Assembly: GCF_027531025.1 (NCBI RefSeq)
Contig: NZ_JAPZQX010000008.1
Coordinates: 1 to 64,000 of the forward strand
Origin: Novosphingobium sp.
GTDB lineage: Bacteria; Pseudomonadota; Alphaproteobacteria; Sphingomonadales; Sphingomonadaceae
DNA length: 64,000 nt
Reading direction: 5' to 3'
Shown here: positions 35,960 through 44,982 of the stretch, one piece after another
Layout of the letters: every line of letters begins with the position of its first letter
How positions within the stretch are numbered: position 1 is the first letter of the stretch
Program-made: the position numbers and the translations under genes
The notes under the pieces: model-generated
The model's database searches: none
Told to the model about the DNA's origin: nothing
The model's input: only the letters and a program-made list of their open reading frames with translations

Positions 35960-36418
35960 TCACGCCGCGCGCCAGCCAAAGCGCCAGGCCCAGCCCAGCA
36001 GGAACAGCTGCAGCGGTACGCGCACCAGCAGATAGATCGGCCCCAGGGCGTGGCCGCCATAATCGGCGGCGGTCAGCGCGCCATGGACATTGGCCGGAAA
36101 GAACAGCACCAGCACCGCCAGCGCCGCCCCGGCAGCAAGGCGGCGCGTGGCCGGCACGGCCAGCCCCAGCGCGATCGCGATCTCGACAATTCCGGTCAGC
36201 CAGACCAGCTCGCGCCGCAGCGGCACGAATTCGGGCAGCAGCCGAACCATTTCCTCGGTCTGGATGAAATGGCCCAGGGCGAAGAACAGGAATGCGAGGA
36301 CCAGTCCGGCGCGCCCGGCGGCTTGCGGCTGGATCAGCGCAAACCCGGCCAGCCGCAGCAGGTGGGCCAGCAACCAGGGCAGCGCAACGATCGCGACAAT
36401 GATCAGGGGCATCAGCAT
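35960..36418 (-). CDS. DoxX-like membrane protein
   Basis: This 152-residue integral membrane protein has four hydrophobic segments. It shows the DoxX-type run FALGHFIQTEEMVRLLPEFVPLRREL followed by VWLTGIVEIAIALGLAVPATRRLAAG. DoxX proteins are four-helix membrane proteins with varied or unknown roles. It is monocistronic, with the AT-rich promoter region at 36420-36460 and tRNA-Arg just beyond. Confidence 0.82.
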   Translation of the reverse strand: MLMPLIIVAIVALPWLLAHLLRLAGFALIQPQAAGRAGLVLAFLFFALGHFIQTEEMVRLLPEFVPLRRELVWLTGIVEIAIALGLAVPATRRLAAGAALAVLVLFFPANVHGALTAADYGGHALGPIYLLVRVPLQLFLLGWAWRFGWRAA

Positions 36419-36486
36419 GGTGCAATGTTTACACTGTTAAGTTGCATTTAGCAACTGTACTGGTGCATCGCCGCCGCCGGCAGGAC

Positions 36487-36563
36487 TGGCGCGCCCGGGT
36501 GGATTCGAACCACCGGCCTCGAGATTAGAAGTCACGTGCTCTATCCAGCTGAGCTACGGGCGC
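36487..36563 (-). tRNA. tRNA-Arg (anticodon TCT)
   Basis: The minus strand gives a 77-nt tRNA. Its acceptor stem is GCGCCCG (36557-36563) paired with CGGGCGC (36491-36497), the D-arm reads AGCTCAGCTGGATAGAGC, the anticodon loop ACTTCTAA carries TCT, the T-loop is GGTTCGAATCC, and the CCA end is encoded. It decodes AGA codons. Confidence 0.95.
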
Positions 36564-36624
36564 GCGCCGGGGCAGTCCATAGGCGGGCTTTGCGGCCCAT
36601 GCAAACCGGGTTAGGCTGCAACCC

Positions 36625-37347
36625 ATGACCCAGGACCTTGCCCAGCTCGACGGAACTGCCGGCGCGCGCCGCCACTTCCGCTATTTCGACTATGTGATGG
36701 CGGCCTTTGTCGCGATCCTGTTGCTGTCCAACCTGATCGGGGCCAGCAAGCTGGCGACGGTGGGCGGCTTCACCTTTGGCGCGGGGATCCTGTTCTTCCC
36801 CGTCTCCTACGTGATCGGCGACGTGCTGACCGAGGTCTATGGCTATGCCAATGCCCGCCGCTGTGTGTGGATGGGCTTTGCCGCCATGCTGTTCATGGCC
36901 TTCATGAGCTATGTCGTGGTGGCCATGCCGCCGGCCGCCGGGTGGGAGGGCCAGGCCGCCTATGAAAGCGTGTTCGGCAGCACCTGGCGGATCGTCGCCG
37001 CCTCGATCCTGGCCTTCTGGGCGGGGGAATTCGTCAACAGCTATGTCCTGGCGCGGATGAAGATCTGGACCCAGGGCAAGGCGCTGTGGAGCCGCACGAT
37101 CGGCTCGACCTTCTTCGGCCAGGCGGTCGACAGCCTGATCTTCTACCCGATCGCCTTCTACGGCATCTGGACCAATGCCCAGATCGCGACCGTGATGGTC
37201 ACCAACTGGCTGCTGAAAGTGCTGTGGGAAGTGCTGCTCACCCCGGTGACCTATGCGGTGGTCGGCTGGCTCAAGCGCCGCGAGGGGGTGGAAGTGTTCG
37301 ACAAGGGGACCGACTTCTCGCCCTTTGCCAAGGCGCCCTCTGTTTAA
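36625..37347 (+). CDS. Queuosine precursor transporter (YhhQ family)
   Basis: This 240-residue protein has about six membrane segments and the YhhQ signatures LLLSNLIGASKLATVGGFTFGAGILFFPVSYVIGDVLTEVYGYA-like region, plus FWAGEFVNSYVLARMKIWTQGK and TIGSTFFGQAVDSLIFYPIAF. YhhQ (ECF-like/VUT family) imports preQ0/preQ1 for tRNA queuosine modification. No queuosine riboswitch was seen upstream. Confidence 0.92.
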   Translation: MTQDLAQLDGTAGARRHFRYFDYVMAAFVAILLLSNLIGASKLATVGGFTFGAGILFFPVSYVIGDVLTEVYGYANARRCVWMGFAAMLFMAFMSYVVVAMPPAAGWEGQAAYESVFGSTWRIVAASILAFWAGEFVNSYVLARMKIWTQGKALWSRTIGSTFFGQAVDSLIFYPIAFYGIWTNAQIATVMVTNWLLKVLWEVLLTPVTYAVVGWLKRREGVEVFDKGTDFSPFAKAPSV

Positions 37348-37379
37348 CCGAGGGGCGGTCTGAATTGCTCCGGTGTTCG

Positions 37380-37405
37380 GCCCCGCCTGATGGCAGACGG
37401 GGCCT
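37380..37405. terminator. Possible bidirectional terminator hairpin
   Basis: GGCCCCG and CGGGGCC form a 7-bp stem between convergent yhhQ-type and PspC genes. There is no T-run; support is positional. Confidence 0.35.
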
Positions 37406-37417
37406 CACCGGCGATCG

Positions 37418-37636
37418 TCAATCGGCGATGAGGCCGATTGCTAGGTAGACCAGGATCAGCGATCCGAAGCCCAGCAGGGTACCAACGACCCAACCCAGGC
37501 GGACCAGGGTGACATCCCAGCCGAAGTAGTCGGCGATCCCGGCGCTCACACCCATGAACTTGCCCTGGGTCTTGTTGAGGCGGAAGCCGCCGCTGACGGG
37601 TGCGCTATCGCTGCGCGAGCGGTCGATCGTGCCCAT
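37418..37636 (-). CDS. Second, short PspC-domain protein
   Basis: This 72-residue protein is almost only a PspC domain: FRLNKTQGKFMGVSAGIADYFGWDVTLVRLGWVVG followed by a hydrophobic stretch to the C-terminus. It lacks the polar tail of the pspC product at 24288-24668. Its ATG overlaps the stop of the small peptide gene before it (TGATG), and both lie behind a sigma-54 promoter, so it is probably a second PspF target that senses envelope stress. Confidence 0.85.
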   Translation of the reverse strand: MGTIDRSRSDSAPVSGGFRLNKTQGKFMGVSAGIADYFGWDVTLVRLGWVVGTLLGFGSLILVYLAIGLIAD

Positions 37637-37782
37637 CAGGCGACAACCCCGACATAGGTGCCAGTGGTCTGGGCCTGGGCCTGGGTCGGCATGCTGACAG
37701 TGCCGCTGATCAGAACCAGCGAAAGCGCGAGGGCCGAAACGGCGGCGGTGAAGCGGGCGGGCAGCTGCGAGAGAACGGACAT
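37636..37782 (-). CDS. Small exported peptide before the second PspC
   Basis: This 48-residue protein has a signal-type hydrophobic stretch (AAVSALALSLVLISGTVS) and the tail MPTQAQAQTTGTYVGVVA. It is about 50 bp from the predicted sigma-54 transcript start and is coupled to the PspC gene. Architecture and position parallel the small peptide at 22897-23058. Function unknown. Confidence 0.7.
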   Translation of the reverse strand: MSVLSQLPARFTAAVSALALSLVLISGTVSMPTQAQAQTTGTYVGVVA

Positions 37783-37845
37783 TTTGAAATTTCCCTTTCC
37801 ATTTGAACCATCCGTCAGGACCATTCCTGCGGATGCCAGAGTGAT

Positions 37846-37862
37846 TGCAGGGGCCGTGCCAA
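37846..37862 (-). promoter_or_regulatory. Sigma-54 promoter of the second PspC module
   Basis: The minus strand reads TTGGCACGGCCCCTGCA, with ten bases between GG and GC. It drives the small peptide (37636-37782) and PspC (37418-37636), and is identical to the orphan promoter at 34828-34844. Confidence 0.88.
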
Positions 37863-37876
37863 TTTCGAAAAATGTC

Positions 37877-37883
37877 GGAAATC
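37877..37883 (+). promoter_or_regulatory. GGAAATC dyad upstream of the second PspC promoter
   Basis: The plus strand reads CGGAAATCCG, a 10-bp palindrome-like site, 17 bases upstream of the -24 element and inverted relative to the other two copies. A second GATTTCC lies at 37907-37913. Confidence 0.32.
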
Positions 37884-38009
37884 CGTGCCTTCGCCTCGCG
37901 CGGGGCGATTTCCGCGATTCCTGAATACGAAGTGTTGGGATTTTTCACCACATTTGGGGATCGCGCTTTGGGATGACAGCGGCAGGTGACGGCCTTATCG
38001 CGGTCGGGC

Positions 38010-39083
38010 ATGGCGCTGGACCGCATCACCCTGACCCATTTCCGCAATCATCCGGCCACCCGGCTGGAGGAAACCGCACAGTTCAACCTGCTGGTTGGCG
38101 AAAATGGCGCAGGAAAAACCAACGTGCTGGAGGCGCTCTCGCTGCTCGCCCCCGGCCGCGGCCTGCGCCGGGCTGCCCTGACCGAGCTGCCGGGCCATTC
38201 CGGCGATGGTGGCTGCGCGGTCAGCGCGGATCTGGCGGGCGGCGGCTCGCTGGGCACCGGCATTCGCCCGGACCGCCCCGGCCGCCGGGTGGCACGGGCC
38301 AATGGGGCCGAGATCGCCGCGCTGGGCCTGTCCGAATGGCTCAGCATCGGCTGGCTGACCCCGGCGATGGACCGCCTGTTCAGCGAAGGCGCGGGCGCGC
38401 GGCGGCGGTTCCTCGATCGGCTGGTGCTGGCGCTGGAGCCGGGCCACGCCCGCCACGCCGCGCGGATGGAAAGCGCGCTACGCGAACGCAACCGGCTGCT
38501 GGCCGAACCCGCTGAACCCGATCCCGCCTGGCTCGATGCGCTGGAAAGCCAGCTGGCCGAAGCCGGGGCGCTGGTCGCCCAGGCCCGCGCCCGGCTGGTG
38601 ACCGCGCTGGCAGAGCGGCTGGCCCTGCTGCCCGAAGCGCCCTTTGCCCGGCCAGAGCTGGCCTATCAGCCCGGCGGACCGCTGGAGGCCGAGGCCCTGG
38701 CCGCCGAACTGCGCGCCACCCGCCGCCGCGATCGCGGTGCCGGACGCACCCTGACCGGCCCCCACCGTGACGAGCTGGGCGTGGTGATGGCCGGCAAGGG
38801 CCAGCCCGCCGCTGCCTGCTCCACCGGTGAGCAGAAGGCGTTGCTGATCGCGATCACCCTGGCCCATGCCGACCTGCTGGAGGACAGCCGCCCCGCCCTG
38901 CTGCTGCTCGACGAAGTGGCCGCTCACCTCGATCCGCTGCGCCGCTCCGCGCTGTTCGATCGGTTGCGCGCGGGCCGCGCCCAGGTCTGGCTCACCGGCA
39001 CCGAGCTACCGCCGTTCGAGGCGATCGCGGCCGAAGCGGCGGTCTGGCGCGTCAGGGACGGGTCGGTGGAGCGGCTGACTTAG
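38010..39083 (+). CDS. recF: DNA replication and repair protein RecF
   Basis: RecF, an SMC-like ATPase, loads RecA at single-strand gaps with RecO and RecR. The 357-residue protein has Walker A GENGAGKTN at residues 29-37, the signature CSTGEQKALLIAITLAHA, and Walker B PALLLLDEVAAHLD. The start is the ATG for MALDRITLTHFRNH; a GTG at 37986 is a longer option. It is away from dnaA-dnaN. Its 3' end overlaps the opposing esterase gene by 32 bp. Confidence 0.96.
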   Translation: MALDRITLTHFRNHPATRLEETAQFNLLVGENGAGKTNVLEALSLLAPGRGLRRAALTELPGHSGDGGCAVSADLAGGGSLGTGIRPDRPGRRVARANGAEIAALGLSEWLSIGWLTPAMDRLFSEGAGARRRFLDRLVLALEPGHARHAARMESALRERNRLLAEPAEPDPAWLDALESQLAEAGALVAQARARLVTALAERLALLPEAPFARPELAYQPGGPLEAEALAAELRATRRRDRGAGRTLTGPHRDELGVVMAGKGQPAAACSTGEQKALLIAITLAHADLLEDSRPALLLLDEVAAHLDPLRRSALFDRLRAGRAQVWLTGTELPPFEAIAAEAAVWRVRDGSVERLT

Positions 39084-39807
39084 CCGTCTTGGGCAGCGCC
39101 CCGGCCACCGCGTCCACCGTCGAGCCGACCATCAGGTCGATCCCGTCCAGCGTCGGATGGATCCGGTCGGCCTGGATCAGTTTGGGCTTGCCGATCAGCG
39201 GCTGCAGGAAGAACGGCACCAGCGTGGCGCCATGCTTTTTGGCAAGCGCCGGATAGATCGGATCGAAAGCCCCGCGATAATCCGCCCCCAGGTTGGGTGC
39301 GGCCAGCATGCCCAGCAGCACCACGGGAATGCCGCGGGCCTTCAGCTTGCCCAGCATCTCGTCCAGGTTCTTGCGGGTCTGGTCGGGCGAAAGCCCACGC
39401 AGCATGTCGTTCCCGCCCAGGCTGATGATTACCAGCGCGGGCGGCTTCTGGAGGCTGTTCAGGGTGAAATCGAGCCGCCCGGCCCCGCCGCCCGTGGTAT
39501 CGCCCGATACCCCCGCATTGGTAATCCGCGCGTTGATCCCGCGGGCGCGCAGTGCCGCTTCCAGCCGCGCGGGATAGCTTTGCCCGGGCTCCAGCCCATA
39601 GCCGGTGAATAGACTGTCCCCCAGGGCGACGATCCGCAGCTCCTCGCCCACTACGGGCAGATCGGGGGGCAGATCGGACGGCGCAGCCTCAACCGTCTTG
39701 GCGGGCGGCGGGGCTGCCTGCTCCGATCCGCAAGCCCCCAGCACAAAGACCAGCGCCAGGACCAGCTTGGGGGGGGTTGCAAGTCGCCCTGCGGATTTCC
39801 ATTTCAT
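39052..39807 (-). CDS. tesA: GDSL-type arylesterase/lysophospholipase (TesA-like)
   Basis: This 251-residue lipoprotein-type protein has a signal ending LALVFVLGACGS and an SGNH hydrolase domain: block I IVALGDSLFTGYG with the nucleophilic Ser, block III SLGGNDMLRG, and block V DRIHPTLDG with the catalytic Asp-His pair. TesA is a periplasmic esterase and lysophospholipase. It diverges from an ABC transporter pair, as tesA does from ybbAP in Escherichia coli. Confidence 0.93.
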   Translation of the reverse strand: MKWKSAGRLATPPKLVLALVFVLGACGSEQAAPPPAKTVEAAPSDLPPDLPVVGEELRIVALGDSLFTGYGLEPGQSYPARLEAALRARGINARITNAGVSGDTTGGGAGRLDFTLNSLQKPPALVIISLGGNDMLRGLSPDQTRKNLDEMLGKLKARGIPVVLLGMLAAPNLGADYRGAFDPIYPALAKKHGATLVPFFLQPLIGKPKLIQADRIHPTLDGIDLMVGSTVDAVAGALPKTAKSAAPPTRP

Positions 39808-39860
39808 GCTGCAACTTTCCTTCGTCTGTCCCTCCCCCCTAGCTATGGTCATTCGCTGAC

Positions 39861-40562
39861 GTGACAAGCCCCAATTCGGAAACCCTGGCGGCGATTACCG
39901 CCAGGAGCCTCACCCTGACGCTCGGCAATGGCGAGGCGGCGGTCGAAATCCTGCGCGGGATCGACCTGGCCGTGCCGCTGGGGCAGACCCTCGCCCTGCT
40001 CGGCCCGTCGGGTTCGGGCAAGAGCTCGCTGATGGCGGTGCTGTCCGGGCTTGAGCGGGCCAGCGGCGGCACGCTTGACGTGGCGGGGGAGAACTTTGCC
40101 GCGCTCGACGAGGATGCCCTGGCCGCCGCGCGGCGCGGACGGATCGGCATCGTGCTCCAGGCCTTCCACCTGTTGCCGACCATGACCGCGCTCGAAAACG
40201 TGATGACCCCGCTGGAACTGGCCGGTGTGACCGATGCCCGGCCGCGCGCCGAGGCGGAACTGATCGCCGTGGGCCTGGGCCACCGCCTGCACCACTATCC
40301 CACTCAGCTGTCCGGCGGCGAACAGCAGCGCGTGGCGATTGCCCGCGCGCTGGCTGGCCGCCCCGCGCTGGTCTTTGCCGACGAGCCGACCGGCAATCTC
40401 GATGCCGCGACCGGGGCGGCGATCATCGACCTGCTGTTCGCCCGCCGGGCCGAAGCCGGGGCCACGCTGGTGATCATCACCCATGACGCGGGCCTTGCCG
40501 CCAAGTGCGAGCGGGTCGTCACCCTGGCCGATGGCCGCATTGCGAGCGATACCGCCGCGTGA
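39861..40562 (+). CDS. ABC transporter ATP-binding protein (YbbA/LolD type)
   Basis: This 233-residue ATPase has Walker A GPSGSGKSSLM, the signature LSGGEQQRVAIARAL, and Walker B LVFADEPTGNLD, with the MacB/LolD-type spacing. It partners the FtsX-family permease whose GTG start overlaps its stop. The pair next to tesA matches YbbA-YbbP, thought to be an exporter or mechanotransmission system. A GTG start is used. Confidence 0.93.
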   Translation: MTSPNSETLAAITARSLTLTLGNGEAAVEILRGIDLAVPLGQTLALLGPSGSGKSSLMAVLSGLERASGGTLDVAGENFAALDEDALAAARRGRIGIVLQAFHLLPTMTALENVMTPLELAGVTDARPRAEAELIAVGLGHRLHHYPTQLSGGEQQRVAIARALAGRPALVFADEPTGNLDAATGAAIIDLLFARRAEAGATLVIITHDAGLAAKCERVVTLADGRIASDTAA

Positions 40563-43081
40563 GCTCGGTTCTGCCCTGGTCCACTGCCTGGACGATTGCC
40601 CGGCGCGATCTGTCGGCCCGCTTTCGCGGCCTGCGGCTGCTGCTGGCCTGCCTGTTCCTGGGCGTTGGCGCGCTGGCCGCGATCGGTACCCTGACCGGGG
40701 CGATCGAGCGCGAACTGAAGGATCGCGGGCAGACCATCCTGGGCGGCGACGTGCAGGTGGAAGTGTGGCAGCGCGCCGCCACCCCGGCCGAGCGCACCGA
40801 GCTTGAGAAGTTCGGCCAGCTTTCAGGCGGCACCCGGCTGCAGGCCATGGCCGCCAACGGCGAGCTGGCCGTACCGGTGGAACTGAAGGCGGTCGACGCC
40901 GCCTGGCCGCTGGTTGGGCGCCTTACGCTGAGCGATGGCCGCAAGGTGGGGGCACCCGCCCCCGGCACGGCCTGGGTTTCGCCCGATGCCCTGGCCCGGC
41001 TGGAACTGGCGGCGGGCGGCAGTTTCGTCATTTCCGGACAGACCTTGCAGATCGCCGGGGTGATCGCGGATGAGCCCGACCGGCTCAGCGAAGGCTTTGC
41101 GCTGGGCCCGACGGTGATTGTCAGCGCCGATTTTCCGGCCAAGGCGGGCCTGACCACGCCCGGGGCGATGTTCCGCAGCAAGTACCGCTTGCTGCTGCCC
41201 CCCGGCACCGATCCGGTGGCCACGATCGATACGCTGAAGGAACGCTTCCCGACCTCGGGCTTTTCCTATCGCCAGCGCGATCGCGCCGCGCCGGGGGCGG
41301 ACCGGTTCGTCTCGCGGATGGGCGAATTCCTCGTCCTTGTGGGCCTGACCGCCATGGCGATTGCCGGGATCGGGATCGGCGGTGGGGTTTCGTCCTATCT
41401 TGAGGCGCGCCGCAACGGCATTGCCACGCTGAAGGTACTGGGCGCGACCAGCACCGACATTACCCGGATCTACCTGTTGCAACTGCTGGCCGCCGCCCTC
41501 GCCGGCAGCCTTGCGGGCCTTGCCGCCGGGATCATGGTCATGCCGCTGCTGGGCCAGGCGCTGGGCGCGCTGCTGCCGGTCGCGCCGGGGCTGGTGTTCG
41601 ACTGGGCCGCTCTTGCTCGTGCCAGCGCCTATGGCCTGCTGGTCGGACTGGTCTTTGCCGCGCCGCCGCTGCTGGCCGCGCGGCGGTTCCCCGCCCTCGC
41701 CCTGATGCGCGCCAAGGTCAATCCGCTGACCGGGCAATGGCGCGAAGCCGCCTGGCCGGTCGGCCTGGGCTTTGCCGCGATCATCGTGCTGACACTGGCC
41801 AGCGCGGCGCAATTGCCGGTGACTGCAGGGTTCCTGGCCGGGGCGCTGGTCGTGCTGGGGCTGCTCGGCCTGCTGGGCTGGGCCTTGCGCAACCTGGCCG
41901 CGCGGCTGCCGCGCCCGCAGCGGCCGTTGCTGCGCCTGGCGCTGTCCAACCTGCACCGCCCCGGCGCCCAGACCGGTGCGCTGGTGACCGCGCTGGGCTT
42001 TGGCCTGTCGGCCTTCGTCCTGCTCGCCGTGATCCAGACCAGCCTGGAAGCCAATATCGCCAGCCGGGTACCGCAGCGCGCGCCGGACTATTTCATGCTC
42101 GACCTGCCGCGCGAGGGCGCGGCCAAGATGGAGCAGATCGTCCAGACTGCCGCGCCGGGGGCCAAGGTCCGCCAGGTGCCCGCGCTGCGCGGGGCGATCC
42201 TGGCCTATGGTCCGGAAGGCGCGATGACTCGCGTGGCCGATCTCAAGGAAATCCCCGAAGGCGCCTGGCCGCTGCGCGGCGAGCGCGGGCTGACCTATTC
42301 GCCCACCCTGCCCGAAGGGAACTCACTGACGGCGGGGGAATGGTGGCCCAAGGATTACCAGGGCGAGCCGCTGGTTTCAGTGGATGAGGAACTGGCCCAG
42401 GCGATCGACCTCAAGATCGGGGACATGATCACGATAGGCGTGCTGGGCGTTGAACGCAGCGCGCGGGTCGCCTCGTTCCGCCGGATCGACTGGGACAACA
42501 TGGGCTTCAACTATGTGCTGGTCTTCTCCCCCAACACACTGGCCGATGCGCCGCACAACCTGGCCGCGACGATCGACCTGCCGCCGGGCGCGGACCGCAA
42601 TGCCCTGCTGCCGCAATTGCTGCGCGCCTTCCCCTCCAGCTCGGTGATCGAGGTGGGCGGCGTGCTGCAACAGGCACGCACGCTGCTGAACCAGGTTTCG
42701 ACCGCGATCCTGGCCGCCGCCTCGGTCGCGGTGCTGGCCGGGATCGCCGTCCTGCTGGGGGCGATTGCCGCCGCCCGGGCGAGCCGCCTTTACGACAACG
42801 TGGTGCTGCGCGTGCTGGGGGCCAGCCGCCGACAACTGCTGCTGCTGCAGGTGGCCGAATATGGCCTGCTGGCGCTGCTGCTGGCGGGCGTGGCGCTGGT
42901 GCTGGGCAGCGCGATCGGCTGGCTAGTGATCGTCCAGCTGTTCGAATTCGACTGGCTGCCCAACTGGCCCCAGGTGCTGGCCGTGCTTGGCGCGGGGCTG
43001 GCGATGACGGTGGCCTTTGCGCTCGCCGGATCGCTGCCGCTGCTGCGAGCCAAGCCAGCCCAGGCGCTGCGGGAGCTATAG
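40559..43081 (+). CDS. FtsX-family ABC transporter permease (YbbP-like)
   Basis: This 840-residue protein has two FtsX-type membrane domains. An N-terminal helix (LRLLLACLFLGVGALAAIG) is followed by a large periplasmic MacB-like domain, then a membrane group around residues 260-450 and a second group near the C-terminus (ending LLRAKPAQALREL). YbbP-type permeases probably act on periplasmic or lipid substrates with the YbbA ATPase. The GTG start overlaps the ATPase stop (GTGA at 40559-40562). Confidence 0.92.
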   Translation: MSSVLPWSTAWTIARRDLSARFRGLRLLLACLFLGVGALAAIGTLTGAIERELKDRGQTILGGDVQVEVWQRAATPAERTELEKFGQLSGGTRLQAMAANGELAVPVELKAVDAAWPLVGRLTLSDGRKVGAPAPGTAWVSPDALARLELAAGGSFVISGQTLQIAGVIADEPDRLSEGFALGPTVIVSADFPAKAGLTTPGAMFRSKYRLLLPPGTDPVATIDTLKERFPTSGFSYRQRDRAAPGADRFVSRMGEFLVLVGLTAMAIAGIGIGGGVSSYLEARRNGIATLKVLGATSTDITRIYLLQLLAAALAGSLAGLAAGIMVMPLLGQALGALLPVAPGLVFDWAALARASAYGLLVGLVFAAPPLLAARRFPALALMRAKVNPLTGQWREAAWPVGLGFAAIIVLTLASAAQLPVTAGFLAGALVVLGLLGLLGWALRNLAARLPRPQRPLLRLALSNLHRPGAQTGALVTALGFGLSAFVLLAVIQTSLEANIASRVPQRAPDYFMLDLPREGAAKMEQIVQTAAPGAKVRQVPALRGAILAYGPEGAMTRVADLKEIPEGAWPLRGERGLTYSPTLPEGNSLTAGEWWPKDYQGEPLVSVDEELAQAIDLKIGDMITIGVLGVERSARVASFRRIDWDNMGFNYVLVFSPNTLADAPHNLAATIDLPPGADRNALLPQLLRAFPSSSVIEVGGVLQQARTLLNQVSTAILAAASVAVLAGIAVLLGAIAAARASRLYDNVVLRVLGASRRQLLLLQVAEYGLLALLLAGVALVLGSAIGWLVIVQLFEFDWLPNWPQVLAVLGAGLAMTVAFALAGSLPLLRAKPAQALREL

Positions 43082-43125
43082 ATTTCTTTGCTTGAACCCG
43101 CCTCTTTAAGGCCTACATCGCCACC

Positions 43126-43701
43126 ATGTTCATCGAAACCGAAACGACTCCGAACCCCGCCACGCTGAAGTTCCTGCCCGGGCAGGAAGTGATGGCTGGT
43201 GGCACCCGCGATTTCCGCGACGAGGAGGATGCCGCTGCTTCCCCCCTGGCCGAGGCGCTGTTCAGCCTGGGCGACGTGACCGGCGTGTTCTTCGGCCGCG
43301 ATTTCGTCTCGGTCACCGCGGGCGAAGGGTCGGACTGGTCGGCCCTTAAGCCGCAGGTCGTGGCGATCCTGCTCGATCACTTTGTCAGCCAGGCCCCGCT
43401 GTTCCATGCCCTGCCCGGCAACGGCATCGCGGTTCCGGCCGAGGACGCCGACCATGGTGACGATCCGGCCGATGCCGACATCGTCGCGCAGATCAAGGAA
43501 CTGCTCGAAACGCGGATTCGCCCGGCCGTGGCCAATGACGGCGGCGACATTGCCTATCGCGGGTTCCGCGAAGGGGTGGTCTATCTTTCGATGCAGGGGG
43601 CCTGTTCGGGCTGCCCTTCGTCCACCGCCACGCTCAAGCAGGGGATCGAGGGCTTGCTCAAGCACTATGTCCCCGAAGTGACCGAAGTCCGCGCGGCCTG
43701 A
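43126..43701 (+). CDS. NifU/Nfu-type iron-sulfur carrier
   Basis: This 191-residue protein has an N-terminal Nfu domain ([19 protein letters not shown]) and a C-terminal NifU domain with [19 protein letters not shown], whose CxxC binds a 4Fe-4S cluster. Such proteins deliver clusters to targets. It is preceded by a short promoter-containing gap after the ABC permease. Confidence 0.95.
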   Translation: MFIETETTPNPATLKFLPGQEVMAGGTRDFRDEEDAAASPLAEALFSLGDVTGVFFGRDFVSVTAGEGSDWSALKPQVVAILLDHFVSQAPLFHALPGNGIAVPAEDADHGDDPADADIVAQIKELLETRIRPAVANDGGDIAYRGFREGVVYLSMQGACSGCPSSTATLKQGIEGLLKHYVPEVTEVRAA

Positions 43702-43744
43702 TCCCGCCCGCCCCGACGCACCAATCCCGCCAAGGAAGTTCCCG

Positions 43745-44338
43745 ATGACCCAGCCGCTTGCCGATGCCGCGCTTGACCAGCTGTTCCGCACCGCGCGCAG
43801 CTATAACGGCTATCTCGACAAGCCGGTCAGCACCGAGCAACTCCACGCTATCTGGGACCTGATGAAGTTCGGGCCGACCAGCGCCAACATGCTGCCCGCC
43901 CGGATGGTCTGGTGCACCACGGACGAGGCCAAGGCCAAGCTCGCCGCCTGCTGCATGCCCGCCAATGCCGAAAAGGTGCTCAAGGCCCCGGTGACGGTGA
44001 TCATCGGCATGGACATCGATTATCACGAGCAGCTGCCCTGGCTGTTCCCGCATACCGATGCCAAGGCCTGGTTCGATGGCAACGAGCCGCTGCGCGAAGT
44101 GTCGGCGATGCGCAATTCAAGCCTGCAGGGTGCCTATTTCATCCTCGCCGCGCGGGCGCTGGGGCTGGATACGGGACCGATGTCGGGCTTCGCCAACGAT
44201 GCGGTGGACGCCGCCTTCTTCGCCGATACGCCGCGGGTGAAGTCGAATTTCATCTCCACCCTGGGCTATGGCGATCCGGCCACGATCTTCGATCGCAGCC
44301 CGCGCCCCGATTTCGACACTTTCAATCGGATCGCCTGA
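43745..44338 (+). CDS. Malonic semialdehyde reductase (RutE-type nitroreductase)
   Basis: This 197-residue FMN nitroreductase-fold protein carries [32 protein letters not shown], the RutE-type start, and later [13 protein letters not shown] and [17 protein letters not shown]. RutE reduces malonic semialdehyde in pyrimidine breakdown; no other rut genes are nearby, so the substrate here may differ. Confidence 0.88.
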   Translation: MTQPLADAALDQLFRTARSYNGYLDKPVSTEQLHAIWDLMKFGPTSANMLPARMVWCTTDEAKAKLAACCMPANAEKVLKAPVTVIIGMDIDYHEQLPWLFPHTDAKAWFDGNEPLREVSAMRNSSLQGAYFILAARALGLDTGPMSGFANDAVDAAFFADTPRVKSNFISTLGYGDPATIFDRSPRPDFDTFNRIA

Positions 44339-44356
44339 CGCGCTAACAGGCGCGTG

Positions 44357-44971
44357 ATGCGTACTCTCGTAATCGATAGCGCGACCGAGGCCTGCTCGGT
44401 CGCCCTGCTGGACGGCAGCGACCTCATTGCGGGCGAAAGCCGGATGCTGGGCCGCGGCCATGCCGAGGCGCTGGTGCCGATGATCGCCGCCCTGCCGGAC
44501 AAGGGCCGCGCCGGGCGGATCGCCGTGGCGCTGGGCCCAGGCAGCTTCACCGGGGTGCGGGTGGGCCTGGCCGCCGCGCGGGCGCTGGCGCTGGCCTGGC
44601 GGGCGGAACTGGTCGGTTATCCCACCCTGGCGCTGGTTGCCGCCATGGCCCGGGCCGAAGCGGGCGTGCAGGCCTGCACGGTCGCGATGACCGGCGGGCA
44701 TGGCGAATGGTTCGCGCAGGACTTCGGCAGCGATGGCCTGCCACTGGCCAGCCTGGCCTCGCTTACCCCCACCGCAACCGTTGCCGCCAGCACGGCCCCG
44801 CTTGTTGCAGGCAGTCAGGCCGAAGCGCTGGTCGCCGCGCGGGGCAGCGGCACCGCTCTGCCGCTGTGGCCTGATGCCCGGCGCTTCGCCCTGCTCCCCC
44901 CGGCGCTGATCGGCGCCGCCGACCAGCCGCTCTACGGTCGTGCGCCGGACGCGCGCCTGCCTGCTGCCTGA
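44357..44971 (+). CDS. tsaB: tRNA threonylcarbamoyladenosine synthesis protein TsaB
   Basis: TsaB is the dimerisation partner of TsaD in t6A tRNA modification. The 204-residue protein has the ASKHA-fold opening LVIDSATEACSVALLDG and GRGHAEALVPMI, then VALGPGSFTGVRVGLAAARALA. An upstream GTG (44354) directly before the ATG is also in frame. rimI follows 11 bp downstream. Confidence 0.95.
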   Translation: MRTLVIDSATEACSVALLDGSDLIAGESRMLGRGHAEALVPMIAALPDKGRAGRIAVALGPGSFTGVRVGLAAARALALAWRAELVGYPTLALVAAMARAEAGVQACTVAMTGGHGEWFAQDFGSDGLPLASLASLTPTATVAASTAPLVAGSQAEALVAARGSGTALPLWPDARRFALLPPALIGAADQPLYGRAPDARLPAA

Positions 44972-44982
44972 TCGCCGCCCGA

